A DNA stretch of 44,383 bases from JADGGV01 sp035715725 (GCA_035715725.1 DASTKT010000178.1:1-44383); one strand, 5' to 3'; shown: positions 34,421 through 43,602, counted from the first letter of the stretch. Translations and numbers: made by a program. The notes: a model not told the origin generated them from the letters alone.

Positions 34421-36118
34421 ATGCAGGTCCCGGCCCGGCGCGAACCCTACGACGTCTGCATCGTCGGCTCCGGCGCCGGCGGCGGCATGGCGGCGTACGT
34501 CCTCACGAAGGCCGGGGCGAACGTGGTCATGCTCGAGGCGGGGCCGCTCTGGTACTCCACGCGCGACAGCGTGATGATGAAGTGGCCGTACGAGTCGCCG
34601 CGGCGGGGCGCTTCGACCCACGACAAGCCGTTCGGCGAGTTCGACGGCTGCATCGGCGGCTGGGAGCTGGACGGCGAGCCGTACACCACCGCGCCCGGCG
34701 AGCGCTTCCTCTGGTGGCGCGGCCGGATGCTGGGCGGCCGCACGAACCACTGGGGGCGCATCTCGCTGCGCTTCGGGGCGCACGACTTCCGGCGCCGCAG
34801 CATCGACGGCCAGGGCGAGGACTGGCCGATCTCGTACGACGACCTGAAGCCGTACTACGACGAGGTCGACCGGCTGATCGGCGTGTTCGGCGCGCCGCTC
34901 GGCCCCGCGTTCCCGAACGAGCCGGACGGCATCTTCCTCCCGCCGCCGAAGCCGCGCTGCTACGAGCTGATGATCGCGGACGCCGGCGCCCGGCTCGGCA
35001 TCCCCGTCGTCCCGTCGCGCCTGTCGATCCTGACCCGCCCGCACAACGGCCGCCCCGGCTGCCACTACTGCGGCCAGTGCGGCCGCGGCTGCGGCGTGAA
35101 CGCGAACTTCTCGAGCCCCGAGGTGCTGATCCGCCCGGCGCTCGCCACGGGCCGGCTCACCATCGTCCCGGAGGCGATGGCGCGCGAGGTCACGATCGAC
35201 CGCGCCGGAAACGCGACCGGCGTCGCGTACGTGGACAAGCGCGCGGGCGCGGACCGGCACGTCCGCGCCCGCATCGTCGTCCTGGCCGCGAGCGCCTGCG
35301 AGTCCGCGCGACTGCTGCTCAACTCGAAGTCGTCGCTCTTCCCCGACGGGCTGGCCAACTCCAGCGGCACGGTCGGCATGTACCTCACCGACACGACCGG
35401 CGTCGGCGTCTCCGGCTTCATCCCGAAGCTGCTCGACATGCCGCCGCACAACGAGGACGGCGTCGGCGGGATGCACGTCTACACCCCGTGGTGGCTGGAC
35501 AACGCGAAGCTCGACTTCCCGCGCGGCTACCACATCGAGATCGGCGGCGGGCGACGGCTCCCCGGCTACGGCTTCGGCGGCGGGCTGCACCGCTGGACCG
35601 GCGGCGGCTACGGCGCGCAATTCAAGGCGGACCAGCGCCGCCACTTCGGCGCGATGGTGCACTTCGAGGGGCGGGGCGAGATGGTGGCGAGCGAGCGCTG
35701 CTGGTGCGAGATCGACCCGAACGTCGTCGACCGCTGGGGGATCCCCGTGCTGCGCTTCCACTGGAGGTGGAGCCAGGGCGAGCTGAACCAGGCCAGGCAC
35801 ATGCAGGAGACCTTCCGCGCGCTCATCCGCGAGCTGGGCGGCCAGCCCACCGACGAGATGCCCGGCCGCGACGAGGACTACGGGCTCGCCGCCGGCGGCC
35901 AGATCATCCACGAGGTCGGCTGCACGCGCATGGGGCACGACCCGGAGCGTTCCGTGCTCACGCCGAACTGCCAGGCCCACGACGTGAAGAACCTGTTCGT
36001 CGCCGACGGCGGACCGTTCGTCAACAACGCCGACAAGAACCCGACCTGGACGATCCTCGCGCTGTCCATGCGCACGAGCACCTACATCGCCGACCAGATG
36101 CAGCGGAGGGCGCTGTGA
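34421..36118 (+). CDS. GMC-type FAD oxidoreductase, probable glycoside 3-dehydrogenase large subunit
   Basis: 565 residues. FAD-binding GSGAGGGMAAYVLTKAG (17-33), MLGGRTNHWG (103-112) and the GMC C-terminal motifs HEVGCTRMG and NPTWTILALSMR, which carry the active-site His and Asn. Residues 214-224 hold four cysteines spaced C-x2-C-x2-C-x3-C (CHYCGQCGRGC), suggesting an iron-sulfur cluster as in membrane-linked FAD glucose and fructose dehydrogenases. It has no signal peptide and likely leaves the cell bound to its Tat-exported partner, encoded with a GTGA overlap. GGAGG precedes the ATG at 34421. Predicted to oxidise C3 of sugars or glycosides; the acceptor cytochrome is not in this cluster. 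Confidence 0.9.
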   Translation: MQVPARREPYDVCIVGSGAGGGMAAYVLTKAGANVVMLEAGPLWYSTRDSVMMKWPYESPRRGASTHDKPFGEFDGCIGGWELDGEPYTTAPGERFLWWRGRMLGGRTNHWGRISLRFGAHDFRRRSIDGQGEDWPISYDDLKPYYDEVDRLIGVFGAPLGPAFPNEPDGIFLPPPKPRCYELMIADAGARLGIPVVPSRLSILTRPHNGRPGCHYCGQCGRGCGVNANFSSPEVLIRPALATGRLTIVPEAMAREVTIDRAGNATGVAYVDKRAGADRHVRARIVVLAASACESARLLLNSKSSLFPDGLANSSGTVGMYLTDTTGVGVSGFIPKLLDMPPHNEDGVGGMHVYTPWWLDNAKLDFPRGYHIEIGGGRRLPGYGFGGGLHRWTGGGYGAQFKADQRRHFGAMVHFEGRGEMVASERCWCEIDPNVVDRWGIPVLRFHWRWSQGELNQARHMQETFRALIRELGGQPTDEMPGRDEDYGLAAGGQIIHEVGCTRMGHDPERSVLTPNCQAHDVKNLFVADGGPFVNNADKNPTWTILALSMRTSTYIADQMQRRAL

Positions 36119-36732
36119 GCGAGATCTCCCGCCGCGACGCGCTCGGCCTGCTGGCCGCCGTGCCGCTCGCCGCCGGCCTCGGGCCCGCGCCCGCCGCCGC
36201 CGAGCGGCTCCTCGAGGCGACGAAGGCGACCGCCGCGCCCGCGGCCGACGCGGCGGCCGCGCCGAAGTTCTTCACCCCCCACGAGTGGCGCACCGTCCAC
36301 GTCCTCGCCGACCTGATCATCCCGCGCGACGCGCGCTCCGGCAGCGCCAGCGACGCCGGCGTCCCCGCGTTCATCGACTTCACGGTGCGCGACCGCCCGG
36401 CACTGCAGACGCCGGTGCGCGGCGGGCTGGCGTGGCTCGACGCGGAGAGCCGGAAGCGCTTCGGCGCGCCGTTCGTCGAGCTGGCGGCGAAGCAGCGGAC
36501 CGCGATCCTCGACGACATCGCCTGGCCGGCCAAGGCGAGCCCCGACCTCAGCCAGGGCGTCGCCTTCTTCACCTTGTTCCGCGACCTCACCGCCTCCGGC
36601 TTCTACTCCAGCCGCGTGGGGATCGACGACCTCCAGTACCGCGGCAACACCGTGGTCATGCAGTGGGACGGGTGCCCGCCGGAGGCCTGCTCGCACCTCG
36701 GCGTCAGCTACAGGGAGCGATCCGCGCAATGA
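36115..36732 (+). CDS. gluconate 2-dehydrogenase subunit 3 family, Tat-exported small subunit
   Basis: 205 residues. It begins with a Tat signal (SRRDALGLLAAVPLAAG) and continues with the subunit-3 fold: FTPHEWRTVHVLADLIIPRD, GVPAFIDFTVRD, WLDAESRKRFGAPF, and a C-terminal WDGCPPEACSHLG with two cysteines. In known dehydrogenase complexes this subunit carries the folded catalytic subunit through the Tat pore and anchors it. The GTG at 36115 overlaps the GMC stop (GTGA), and its own stop overlaps the next start (ATGA). Confidence 0.9.
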   Translation: MSEISRRDALGLLAAVPLAAGLGPAPAAAERLLEATKATAAPAADAAAAPKFFTPHEWRTVHVLADLIIPRDARSGSASDAGVPAFIDFTVRDRPALQTPVRGGLAWLDAESRKRFGAPFVELAAKQRTAILDDIAWPAKASPDLSQGVAFFTLFRDLTASGFYSSRVGIDDLQYRGNTVVMQWDGCPPEACSHLGVSYRERSAQ

Positions 36733-37976
36733 GCCCGCACCGTCTCGGCGTCGGCTTCGTCGGCAGCGGCTTCAACGCCCGCTTCCACATGCGCGGCTGG
36801 GTCGGCGTGCGCGACGCCGACGTCCTCGGCGTCTGGAGCCCGAACGCGCGCAACGCCGCCTCCGCCTGCGACCTGGCGCGCACGCTCGACGTCGGCGAGG
36901 CCCGGCCGCGCGCCTCGATCACGGACCTCGTCGCAGACCCGGACATCGACGCGATCTGGCTCGCCGGCCCGAACCACACGCGCCTCGAGAACATCGAGGA
37001 GATCGTCTTCGCCCTCGAGAGCGGGCGCGGCGAGCTCCGCGGCATTGCCTGCGAGAAGCCGCTGGCGCGCAACGTGGCCGAGGCGCGGCGCATCCTGGAG
37101 CTGGTCCGGCGCGCCGAGCTGCGCACCGGCTACCTCGAGAACCAGGTCTTCGCGCCACAGGTCGAGCACGGCCGCCAGCTCCTCTGGGCGCGCGGCGCCG
37201 CCACCGCCGGCCGGCCGTACCTGGCCCGCGCCGCCGAAGAGCACAGCGGCCCGCACATGCCCTGGTTCTGGCAGGGCCGGCTCCAGGGCGGCGGCGTGCT
37301 CAACGACATGATGTGCCACTCCGCGCTCGTCATCCGGCACCTGCTCACCCCGCCGGGCGAGCCGTACGCCGTCACGCGGCCGGTGCGCGTGACCGGCCAC
37401 ATCGCCTCCCTGAAGTGGACGCGCCCCGCCTACCGCGAGGAGCTGGCCCGGCGCATGGGCCCGGAGGTCGACTACGGCGCCGCCCCCGCCGAGGACTTCG
37501 CCAGCTTGTTCGTCGAGTTCGAGACGCCGGACGGGGACCGCGTCATCGGCGAAGCGACGACGTCGTGGAGCTACGTCGGCGCCGGCCTCCGCCTCTCCGC
37601 CGAGCTGCTCGGCCCCGAGTACTCCATGTCCTGGAACTCGCTCGACACCGGGCTCGACCTCTTCTTCAGCCGCCGCATCCAGGCCGCCGAGGGCGAGGAC
37701 CTGGTCGAGAAGCAGAACGCGGAGAGCGGGCTCATGCCCGTCGTCGCCGACGAGGCCGTGACCTACGGCTACCAGGCCGAGGACCGCCACTTCGTGCGCG
37801 CCTTCCTCGACCGCGAGACCCCCCGCCTCACGTTCGAGGACGGCCTCGACGTCGTCACCCTGCTCATGGCCGCCTACCGCAGTGCCGAGGAGGGGCGGAC
37901 GCTCGACTTTCCGCCGGAGGGGATCGAGGGGTTCGTGCCGGCGGTGGGGAGGGGGGAATGGAGCCCCGCGCGGTAA
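36729..37976 (+). CDS. Gfo/Idh/MocA family oxidoreductase
   Basis: 415-residue cytoplasmic NAD(P)-dependent enzyme. Rossmann motif GFVGSGFNARFH (9-20), the catalytic EKP at 109-111, and the domain-2 segment GGGVLNDMMCHSALVIRHLL with the conserved Asp and His. The family oxidises or reduces sugar hydroxyls, and in 3-keto-glycoside loci it interconverts glucosides and 3-keto sugars. The ATG at 36729 overlaps the preceding stop by 4 nt, so the three genes from 34421 are translationally coupled. Confidence 0.9.
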   Translation: MSPHRLGVGFVGSGFNARFHMRGWVGVRDADVLGVWSPNARNAASACDLARTLDVGEARPRASITDLVADPDIDAIWLAGPNHTRLENIEEIVFALESGRGELRGIACEKPLARNVAEARRILELVRRAELRTGYLENQVFAPQVEHGRQLLWARGAATAGRPYLARAAEEHSGPHMPWFWQGRLQGGGVLNDMMCHSALVIRHLLTPPGEPYAVTRPVRVTGHIASLKWTRPAYREELARRMGPEVDYGAAPAEDFASLFVEFETPDGDRVIGEATTSWSYVGAGLRLSAELLGPEYSMSWNSLDTGLDLFFSRRIQAAEGEDLVEKQNAESGLMPVVADEAVTYGYQAEDRHFVRAFLDRETPRLTFEDGLDVVTLLMAAYRSAEEGRTLDFPPEGIEGFVPAVGRGEWSPAR

Positions 37977-38384
37977 CGGTAAGATGCCCGGCACCCCCCG
38001 CTCTCGCTTACGCTCGCGCTCCCGGCCGGGATCGGGCCGGCGGCTACGGTGCCGAATGTTTTCTTCGGGTCGCGGGTCGCGGGTCGCGAAGCTCGGGTCG
38101 CGGGCACGCGCGGGGGCACGCGCACGGGCCGGGGAACGGGAAAGGGTATTTTTCCGGCCGCGGCCGGACCGTTCCCAACGACGACCCGTGCCCTTGCCCG
38201 TTCCCGTGCGCGTGCCCCCGCGAAGCGGGTGCCCGCGCCCGCGACCCGAGCTTCGTGGCCCCCGACCCCTGACCCGGCAGAGCCGCGCCACCCCGCTGCC
38301 TTCTCGAGCGAGGCTCCGGGGCGTGGGTAGGGAGATCGTGAGCGGAAACTGCCGCTGACTTGCCCTAACCGTTCGGAGACCGAG
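37977..38384. repeat. 408-bp spacer with a long inverted repeat
   Basis: Arms of roughly 90 nt (about 38067-38155 and 38180-38275) face each other. Two blocks are exact reverse complements: a 19-mer at 38087-38105 with 38237-38255, and a 20-mer at 38109-38128 with 38203-38222. The centre contains TATTTTTCCGGCCGCGGCCGG. A transcript would fold into a long hairpin between the oxidoreductase and DUF1080 genes. Outside the arms I see only GC-rich sequence. Confidence 0.85.
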
Positions 38385-39143
38385 ATGCCCCGTCCCGTCC
38401 ACCGCCGCCGCGCGAACCCCACCCTCCTCGCCGCGCTCCTCGCGGCCGCCTGCGCGCGCGGCGCCCCACCGGAGGCCACGAAGGCCGCCGCGGCGTCGCC
38501 AGCCGCAGGCGCCCCCGGTGCCGAGCCGGGCGACGCGGGCGCGTGGGATGTCCTCTTCGACGGGCGCGACCTCGCCCGCTGGCGCGGCTTCCGCATGGAC
38601 CACGTCCCCGCCGCGTGGAGCATCCAGGACGGCGCCATCGCGCTGGCCGCCGGCGAGGGCGGCGAGCGCGCCGACCTGGTGACCCGCGATACGTTCCGCG
38701 ACTTCGAGCTCGAGCTGGAGTGGAAGATCTCCCCCGGCGGCAACAGCGGCATCATCTACCGCGTCGGCGAGGACGAGGCGTACACCTGGCGCACGGGCCC
38801 CGAGATGCAGGTCCTCGACAACGAGCGCGCGGAGGACAACCACCCCGCCTCCCACCGCGCCGGCGCGCTCTACGACCTGTACGCCCCGTCCGAGGAGACC
38901 GTCCGCCCCGCCGGCGAGTGGAACCACGTCCGCATCGTCGTGCGCGACGGCGGCGTCGAGCACTGGCTGAACGGCAAGCGCATCGTCGCCTACCAGCTCG
39001 GGAGCGACGACTGGAAGGCCCACGTCCAGGCGAGCAAGTTCCGCACGATGCCCGCGTTCGGCACCGTCGCGGACGGCCACATCGCGCTCCAGGATCACGG
39101 CGCGGCGGTGTGGTACCGCAACATCCGGATCCGGCGGTTGTAG
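38385..39143 (+). CDS. DUF1080 (3-keto-disaccharide hydrolase type) lipoprotein
   Basis: 252 residues. Lipobox LLAAAC (Cys near 23), an Ala-rich linker, then the DUF1080 beta-sandwich: WDVLFDGRDLARWRGF, DFELELEWKISPGGNSGIIYRV, GPEMQVLDNERAEDNHPASHRAGALYDLY, GEWNHVRIVVRDGGVEHWLNGK and WYRNIRIRRL. The Pfam family is now described as 3-keto-disaccharide hydrolase. Next to a GMC 3-dehydrogenase pair it is well placed to split oxidised glycosides in the periplasm. GGAG lies upstream of the ATG at 38385. Confidence 0.9.
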   Translation: MPRPVHRRRANPTLLAALLAAACARGAPPEATKAAAASPAAGAPGAEPGDAGAWDVLFDGRDLARWRGFRMDHVPAAWSIQDGAIALAAGEGGERADLVTRDTFRDFELELEWKISPGGNSGIIYRVGEDEAYTWRTGPEMQVLDNERAEDNHPASHRAGALYDLYAPSEETVRPAGEWNHVRIVVRDGGVEHWLNGKRIVAYQLGSDDWKAHVQASKFRTMPAFGTVADGHIALQDHGAAVWYRNIRIRRL

Positions 39144-39158
39144 CCGGACCGCACTACA

Positions 39159-39302
39159 CTCTTGCTCTTGCTCGCCCTCTTGCTCTTGCCCCTCTTCCCT
39201 CTACGCTTCCGGCTCGAGCCGGCTCGAGCCGGAAGCGCTGAGGGTCGAGAGGCGAGCGGTAAGGGAGGCAGGCAAGAGCAGGAGGGCGAGCAAGAGCAAG
39301 AG
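39159..39302. repeat. 144-bp near-perfect intergenic palindrome
   Basis: Outer arms 39159-39190 and 39271-39302 are reverse complements at 31 of 32 positions and are built from CTCTTG repeats. The centre 39205-39236 is a perfect 32-bp palindrome, arm GCTTCCGGCTCGAGCC. It lies 15 nt after the DUF1080 stop and 23 nt before the transporter ATG, so in a shared mRNA it would form a very stable hairpin. Confidence 0.95.
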
Positions 39303-39325
39303 GACGCCCGACACGGAGACTCCCG

Positions 39326-40582
39326 ATGCCCCAGCACCGCAGCCTCGGTGCCCGCCTGAGCGCCATGATGTTCCTGGAGTTCTTCATCTGGGGCGCCTGG
39401 TACGTCACGGTCGGCAACTACATGACCCGCATCGGCATGACCGACGCCATCTACTGGGCGTACACGGTCAACCCGATCGCGGCCATCGTCTCGCCGTTCT
39501 TCCTCGGCATGGTCGCGGACCGCTTCTTCGCCACGGAGAAGGTGCTGGGCGTCATGCACATCCTGGGCGGGCTCGCGCTCGCCGCCGCGCCGATCTTCCA
39601 CGCCTCGCCCGTGCTCTTCGTGGTCATGCTGCTCGTCCACTCGCTCTTCTTCGCGGCCACGATGGGACTCGCCAACTCCATGGCGTTCCACAACATCACG
39701 GACCAGGAGAAGCAGTTCCCGCTGATCCGCGTCTTCGGCACCATCGGCTGGATCGTGGCCGGCGTGCTCGTGAGCGGCGTGCTCCACGCGGACGAGACGC
39801 CGATCCCGCTCTACATCGGCGGCGCCGCCGCCGTGCTCCTCGGCCTCTACAGCTTCACGCTGCCGCACACGCCGCCGCCGCTGGCCGGGCGCAAGACGAC
39901 GGCGCGGCAGGTCCTCGGGCTCGACGCGCTCTCTCAGCTCAGCAGCCGGCCGTTCTGGGTCTTCATCACGAGCTCGCTCCTCGTCTGCATCCCGCTCTCG
40001 GCCTATTACGCCTACGCGCCCGTGTACGTGAACGCCGCCGGGATCGCGAGCCCGGCGTTCAAGATGTCGTTCGGCCAGATGTCGGAGACGCTCTTCATGT
40101 TCGCCATGCCGCTCCTCTTCGTGCGGCTCGGCGTGAAGCGCATGCTGCTGCTGGGGATGCTCTCGTGGGTCGCGCGCTACGCGCTGTTCGCGCTCGCCGC
40201 GCCCGCCCGCGTCGAGTGGATGATCCTCCTCGGCATCGCGCTCCACGGCATGTGCTACGACTTCTTCTTCGTCTCCGGCCAGATCTACGTCGACAAGAAG
40301 GCGACGCCCGCCATCCGCGGGCAGGCGCAGGGCTTCCTCGTGTTCGTGACCTACGGCGTCGGGATGCTCGTGGGCGCGCAGGTGGCGGGGTGGGTCTTCA
40401 ACCGCGTGGTCGGCGGGGGGGCGCAGCAGGCGCTCGGCGCATGGCAGACGTTCTGGTGGATCCCGGCCGGCTTCGCCGCCGCCGTGATGCTGCTGTTCGG
40501 CCTCTTCTTCGACGACCGCGTGCGGGTCGCCGCGCCCGCCCCGGCGGAGGCGCCGCCCGTCCCGGCCGGGCCCGGCGTCTGA
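39326..40582 (+). CDS. MFS permease, nucleoside:H+ symporter-like family
   Basis: 418 residues with 12 predicted membrane segments. N-terminal MMFLEFFIWGAWYVTVGNYM and PFFLGMVADRFFATEKVLG are typical of the NupG-like family that in many bacteria accompanies Gfo/Idh/MocA and TIM-barrel sugar genes rather than nucleoside genes. It probably imports the sugar product of the periplasmic 3-keto pathway. GGAG at 39315-39318 precedes the ATG. A Pro/Ala-rich C-terminal tail of about 20 residues is unusual but likely unstructured. Confidence 0.9.
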   Translation: MPQHRSLGARLSAMMFLEFFIWGAWYVTVGNYMTRIGMTDAIYWAYTVNPIAAIVSPFFLGMVADRFFATEKVLGVMHILGGLALAAAPIFHASPVLFVVMLLVHSLFFAATMGLANSMAFHNITDQEKQFPLIRVFGTIGWIVAGVLVSGVLHADETPIPLYIGGAAAVLLGLYSFTLPHTPPPLAGRKTTARQVLGLDALSQLSSRPFWVFITSSLLVCIPLSAYYAYAPVYVNAAGIASPAFKMSFGQMSETLFMFAMPLLFVRLGVKRMLLLGMLSWVARYALFALAAPARVEWMILLGIALHGMCYDFFFVSGQIYVDKKATPAIRGQAQGFLVFVTYGVGMLVGAQVAGWVFNRVVGGGAQQALGAWQTFWWIPAGFAAAVMLLFGLFFDDRVRVAAPAPAEAPPVPAGPGV

Positions 40583-40695
40583 GGCGACGCCGCAGACTCC
40601 CGGCGGTCGCGCCGCGTCGGGACCGGCCAGCGCCGCGGCCTCCATCCCGGCCGGCGGCGACCGCCGAAACTCGCACCCGAGCCGAGCCGGCACGA

Positions 40696-41550
40696 ATGGA
40701 CCGCCGCGACTTCCTCCACCGCCTCGCCGCCCTGGCGACCGCGCCGGCCGCGTTCGCGCCGGGGCAGCGCTCCGGCCCCGCCCCGCGCCGGCTCCAGCGC
40801 ATCGGTGTCCAGCTCTACACGCTGCGCGAGCTGGCCGCCCGCGACCTCGAGCGCACGCTCGCCGCCATCGCCGCCGCCGGCTACGGCGAGGTCGAGTTGC
40901 TGACCTCCTTCGGCAACTACGGCCACGCGCCGGCCGAGGTCCGCCGCATGCTCGACGCCCACGGCCTGCGCGCGCCGTCCACGCACGTCGGCGCCGGCCA
41001 CATCGCCGTCAACCTCGAGCAGCACCTCGAGGAGGCGACGACGCTCGGCCACGAGTACCTCGTCGTCGCCTCCCTCGGCACCGACGAGTCCCGCACGCTC
41101 GACGACTACCGCGCCTGGGCCGACACGCTCAACCGCGCCGCCGAGACTGCCCGCCGCGCCGGCGTATGGCTCGGCTTCCACAACCACGCCGGCGACTTCG
41201 TCCCCCGCGACGGCCGGATCCCCTACGACGTCTTCGTCGAGCGCACCGACCCCGCGCTCGTCCGGCTCCAGCTCGACATCGGCAACCTGGCGTCCACCGG
41301 CCGCGACCCGCTCGACTACCTGCGCCGCTACGGCGCGCGCTACTGGCAGTTCCACGTGAAGGACCCCGCCCGCCCCCCCGCCACCGGCGACACCGTCCTC
41401 GGCCAGGGCGCCCTCGACCTCCCCCGGATCCTCCGCGCCATCGATCGCCCCGACGAGAAGCACTTCTACGTCGAGCAGGAGCAGCACGCCGGAGACCCGC
41501 TCGACAGCATCCGCCGCGACTACGCGTACCTTTCGGCGCTGGAGCTGTAG
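40696..41550 (+). CDS. sugar phosphate isomerase/epimerase-like TIM-barrel protein, Tat-exported
   Basis: 284 residues. Tat signal MDRRDFLHRLAALATAPAAFA, then an AP-endonuclease-2/xylose-isomerase-like barrel: IGVQLYTLRELAARD, AGYGEVELL, LGFHNHAGDFV, LVRLQLDIGNL, WQFHVKD and FYVEQEQH supply the usual Glu/His/Asp metal ligands. Exported members of this family work with GMC and DUF1080 proteins in 3-keto-glycoside breakdown, as lyase, isomerase or hydrolase. It lies 113 nt after the transporter and is probably the last gene of the cluster. Confidence 0.88.
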   Translation: MDRRDFLHRLAALATAPAAFAPGQRSGPAPRRLQRIGVQLYTLRELAARDLERTLAAIAAAGYGEVELLTSFGNYGHAPAEVRRMLDAHGLRAPSTHVGAGHIAVNLEQHLEEATTLGHEYLVVASLGTDESRTLDDYRAWADTLNRAAETARRAGVWLGFHNHAGDFVPRDGRIPYDVFVERTDPALVRLQLDIGNLASTGRDPLDYLRRYGARYWQFHVKDPARPPATGDTVLGQGALDLPRILRAIDRPDEKHFYVEQEQHAGDPLDSIRRDYAYLSALEL

Positions 41551-41586
41551 GACCGCCGACTCGCCTCCGCCGGCCGCCTGCCCCGC

Positions 41587-43602
41587 TCAGCGGCGCAGCA
41601 GGCGCCCCAGCGTGTCGACGAGCGCGGCGGGGAGGCGCTCCGGCCGCTGGAGCAGCGCGTAACCGCCCGGGCCGAACACGTGCGCGGCGTAGCGCGGCGC
41701 CTCGCGGTCCACGGTGAGGCAGAAGGCGTGGATGCCCTGGAGGCGGGCCTCCACCACGGCCTGGCGGGTGTCCTCGACGCCGTAGCGCCCCGCGTAGGCG
41801 TCCACGTCGTTGGGGCGGCCGTCGGAGACCAGCAGGAGGAGCCGGTGCCGGCTGGGCTGCCGCGCCAGGAGCGCCGTGGCGTGGCGGATGGCGGCACCGG
41901 CGCGGGTGTAGCCGTCCGCGTCCAGCGCCGCCACGCGGCGTCGCACGACCGGGCCGGCCGGCTCGTCGAAGCGCTTGAGCGTCCGCAGCTCCACGCGCGC
42001 GGGACCCTCTCCGGAGAACGCGAGGACCGCGTGCGGGTCGCCGAGCGCCGCCAGCGCCTCGCCCACGATCAGCAGCGCCTCCTTCTCCATGTCGATGATG
42101 CGGCGGTCGCCGGCGAGCCAGCCGTCCGTGGACGCGCTGGCGTCCACGAGGAGCAGGGTGGCCGCGTCGCGGCGGAGCGGGCGCGCGTCGCGGTAGAGGC
42201 GATGGTCGAGGACGCCGCCGGCGCGGGCGTCGGCGTACGCGGTCACGTACGCGTCCACGTCGACCTCGGGGCCGTCCGGCTGGCGCCGCAGCAGCACGCG
42301 GCGCGGGCGGAGCCGCTCGAAGTCGCGCCGGACGCGGCGCACGGCGGCGGCGTTCCTGGCCAGCACCCGCTCCGCCCAGCGACCGTCGCCCGCCGGCGCC
42401 GTCGACGCCCGCACGACCGCGCCGCGGGCGTGGTAGGCGCCCTCTCGGCAGTCCCACTCGGGGTAGACGATCCCCGCCGCCTCGCGCCGCGACTCCGCCG
42501 GCGGGCACCGCGGCGGCGGATCGTCGCTCGCGAGCACCTCGCGGGCGGTCCCGGGCGTGCGCACGAGCCGCGCCTCCGGCAGGTCCGAGAGCGCGTCGGC
42601 CAGCTCGTCCGGATCGGCGTGCGCGTCCCGGTCGGCGGGGCGCTGGAGCCCCATCGGGTCCTCGACGCTCTCCTGCGGGTCGTCCGCGCGCACCACCCAC
42701 GTGCCGGGCGACGCATCGTCCTCGTCGTCGCCCCCCTCGCGGACGCGGGGGCGGCGCCTGAGCCGCGCGCTCCGCCCGGGGGCGGCCTGGCCCGACTCCG
42801 GCGCGGCGTCAGGCGCCGCCGCCTCGCCGGCCGCGGCGTCCGGCGCGGGCGACGCCGCACCCCACAGCTCTACGGCGGCCACGCCGCGGTAGCGGCCGGG
42901 CAGTGTCCGGATGCGTTCCGCCTCGCGCCGGGCCCACTCGAGCGAGCCGGCGGGCGAGTCGGCAGACGAATCGGCCGCCGGGAAGCCTGCCGGCGGCGTC
43001 GCGGGCTCGGCGGCCAGGAGCGAGCGGAGCGCGGCCTCGACGATCCGCTCGCGCGGCGTCGCCCGCGGCGGGTCGGGGCGCGCGGCCAGGGCGTCGGCGC
43101 GGGCGGCGCGCAGGTCGGGGACGAGGCCGGGGAGGCGCTCGGCGAGGAGCCGGTCCACGCTCGCCGCCTCGGCGAGCAGGAAGAGGTCGCGCAGGAGCCG
43201 GTCGCGCGCCGGCAGGAGCGCGGCGGTCCCGCGCGCCCGGCGCGCCGCCTGCTCCAGTGCGAGCAGCCGGTAGCGCGCGATCCGCTCGCCGGCGGGGACC
43301 GCCGCCAGCGCCTTCGGCAGGCGGATCCGCTCGCCGTCGGTGGACGCGAACGCGACGCCGGGACGAAGATGCGCCGGCGTGCGCCCCGCCAGCCGGGCGA
43401 GGAGCGTGAGCGGCGCCGGCGGCTCCGCCACGGCGATCTCCGGCACGCCGGGGAAGATGGCCGCCACGAGCAGCTCGAGGCGGCGGCGCAGGTCGGGGAG
43501 CCCCGGCCGGTCACCCGCGCCGGCGCGCCGCGCCCAGAGCTCGCGGATGCGGGTCGCCGCGAAGTGGGCGCCCTCGAGGAGGACGTCTTCCGGCTCCGCC
43601 AC
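41587..43602 (-). CDS. NorD-like VWA domain protein
   Basis: 671 residues. The N-terminal 230 residues are helical; a charged low-complexity middle follows (RRRPRVREGGDDEDD); then YPEWDCREG, and a C-terminal von Willebrand A domain with MIDAS motif LLLVDASAST near residue 485 and LLLVSDGRPNDVDAY. NorD/CbbO proteins pair with MoxR-type ATPases as metal-cofactor insertion or activation chaperones for nitric oxide reductase or RubisCO. The start is a GTG at 43602, three bases after the ATPase stop. It converges with the TIM-barrel gene, ending 36 nt away. Confidence 0.87.
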   Translation of the reverse strand: MAEPEDVLLEGAHFAATRIRELWARRAGAGDRPGLPDLRRRLELLVAAIFPGVPEIAVAEPPAPLTLLARLAGRTPAHLRPGVAFASTDGERIRLPKALAAVPAGERIARYRLLALEQAARRARGTAALLPARDRLLRDLFLLAEAASVDRLLAERLPGLVPDLRAARADALAARPDPPRATPRERIVEAALRSLLAAEPATPPAGFPAADSSADSPAGSLEWARREAERIRTLPGRYRGVAAVELWGAASPAPDAAAGEAAAPDAAPESGQAAPGRSARLRRRPRVREGGDDEDDASPGTWVVRADDPQESVEDPMGLQRPADRDAHADPDELADALSDLPEARLVRTPGTAREVLASDDPPPRCPPAESRREAAGIVYPEWDCREGAYHARGAVVRASTAPAGDGRWAERVLARNAAAVRRVRRDFERLRPRRVLLRRQPDGPEVDVDAYVTAYADARAGGVLDHRLYRDARPLRRDAATLLLVDASASTDGWLAGDRRIIDMEKEALLIVGEALAALGDPHAVLAFSGEGPARVELRTLKRFDEPAGPVVRRRVAALDADGYTRAGAAIRHATALLARQPSRHRLLLLVSDGRPNDVDAYAGRYGVEDTRQAVVEARLQGIHAFCLTVDREAPRYAAHVFGPGGYALLQRPERLPAALVDTLGRLLRR

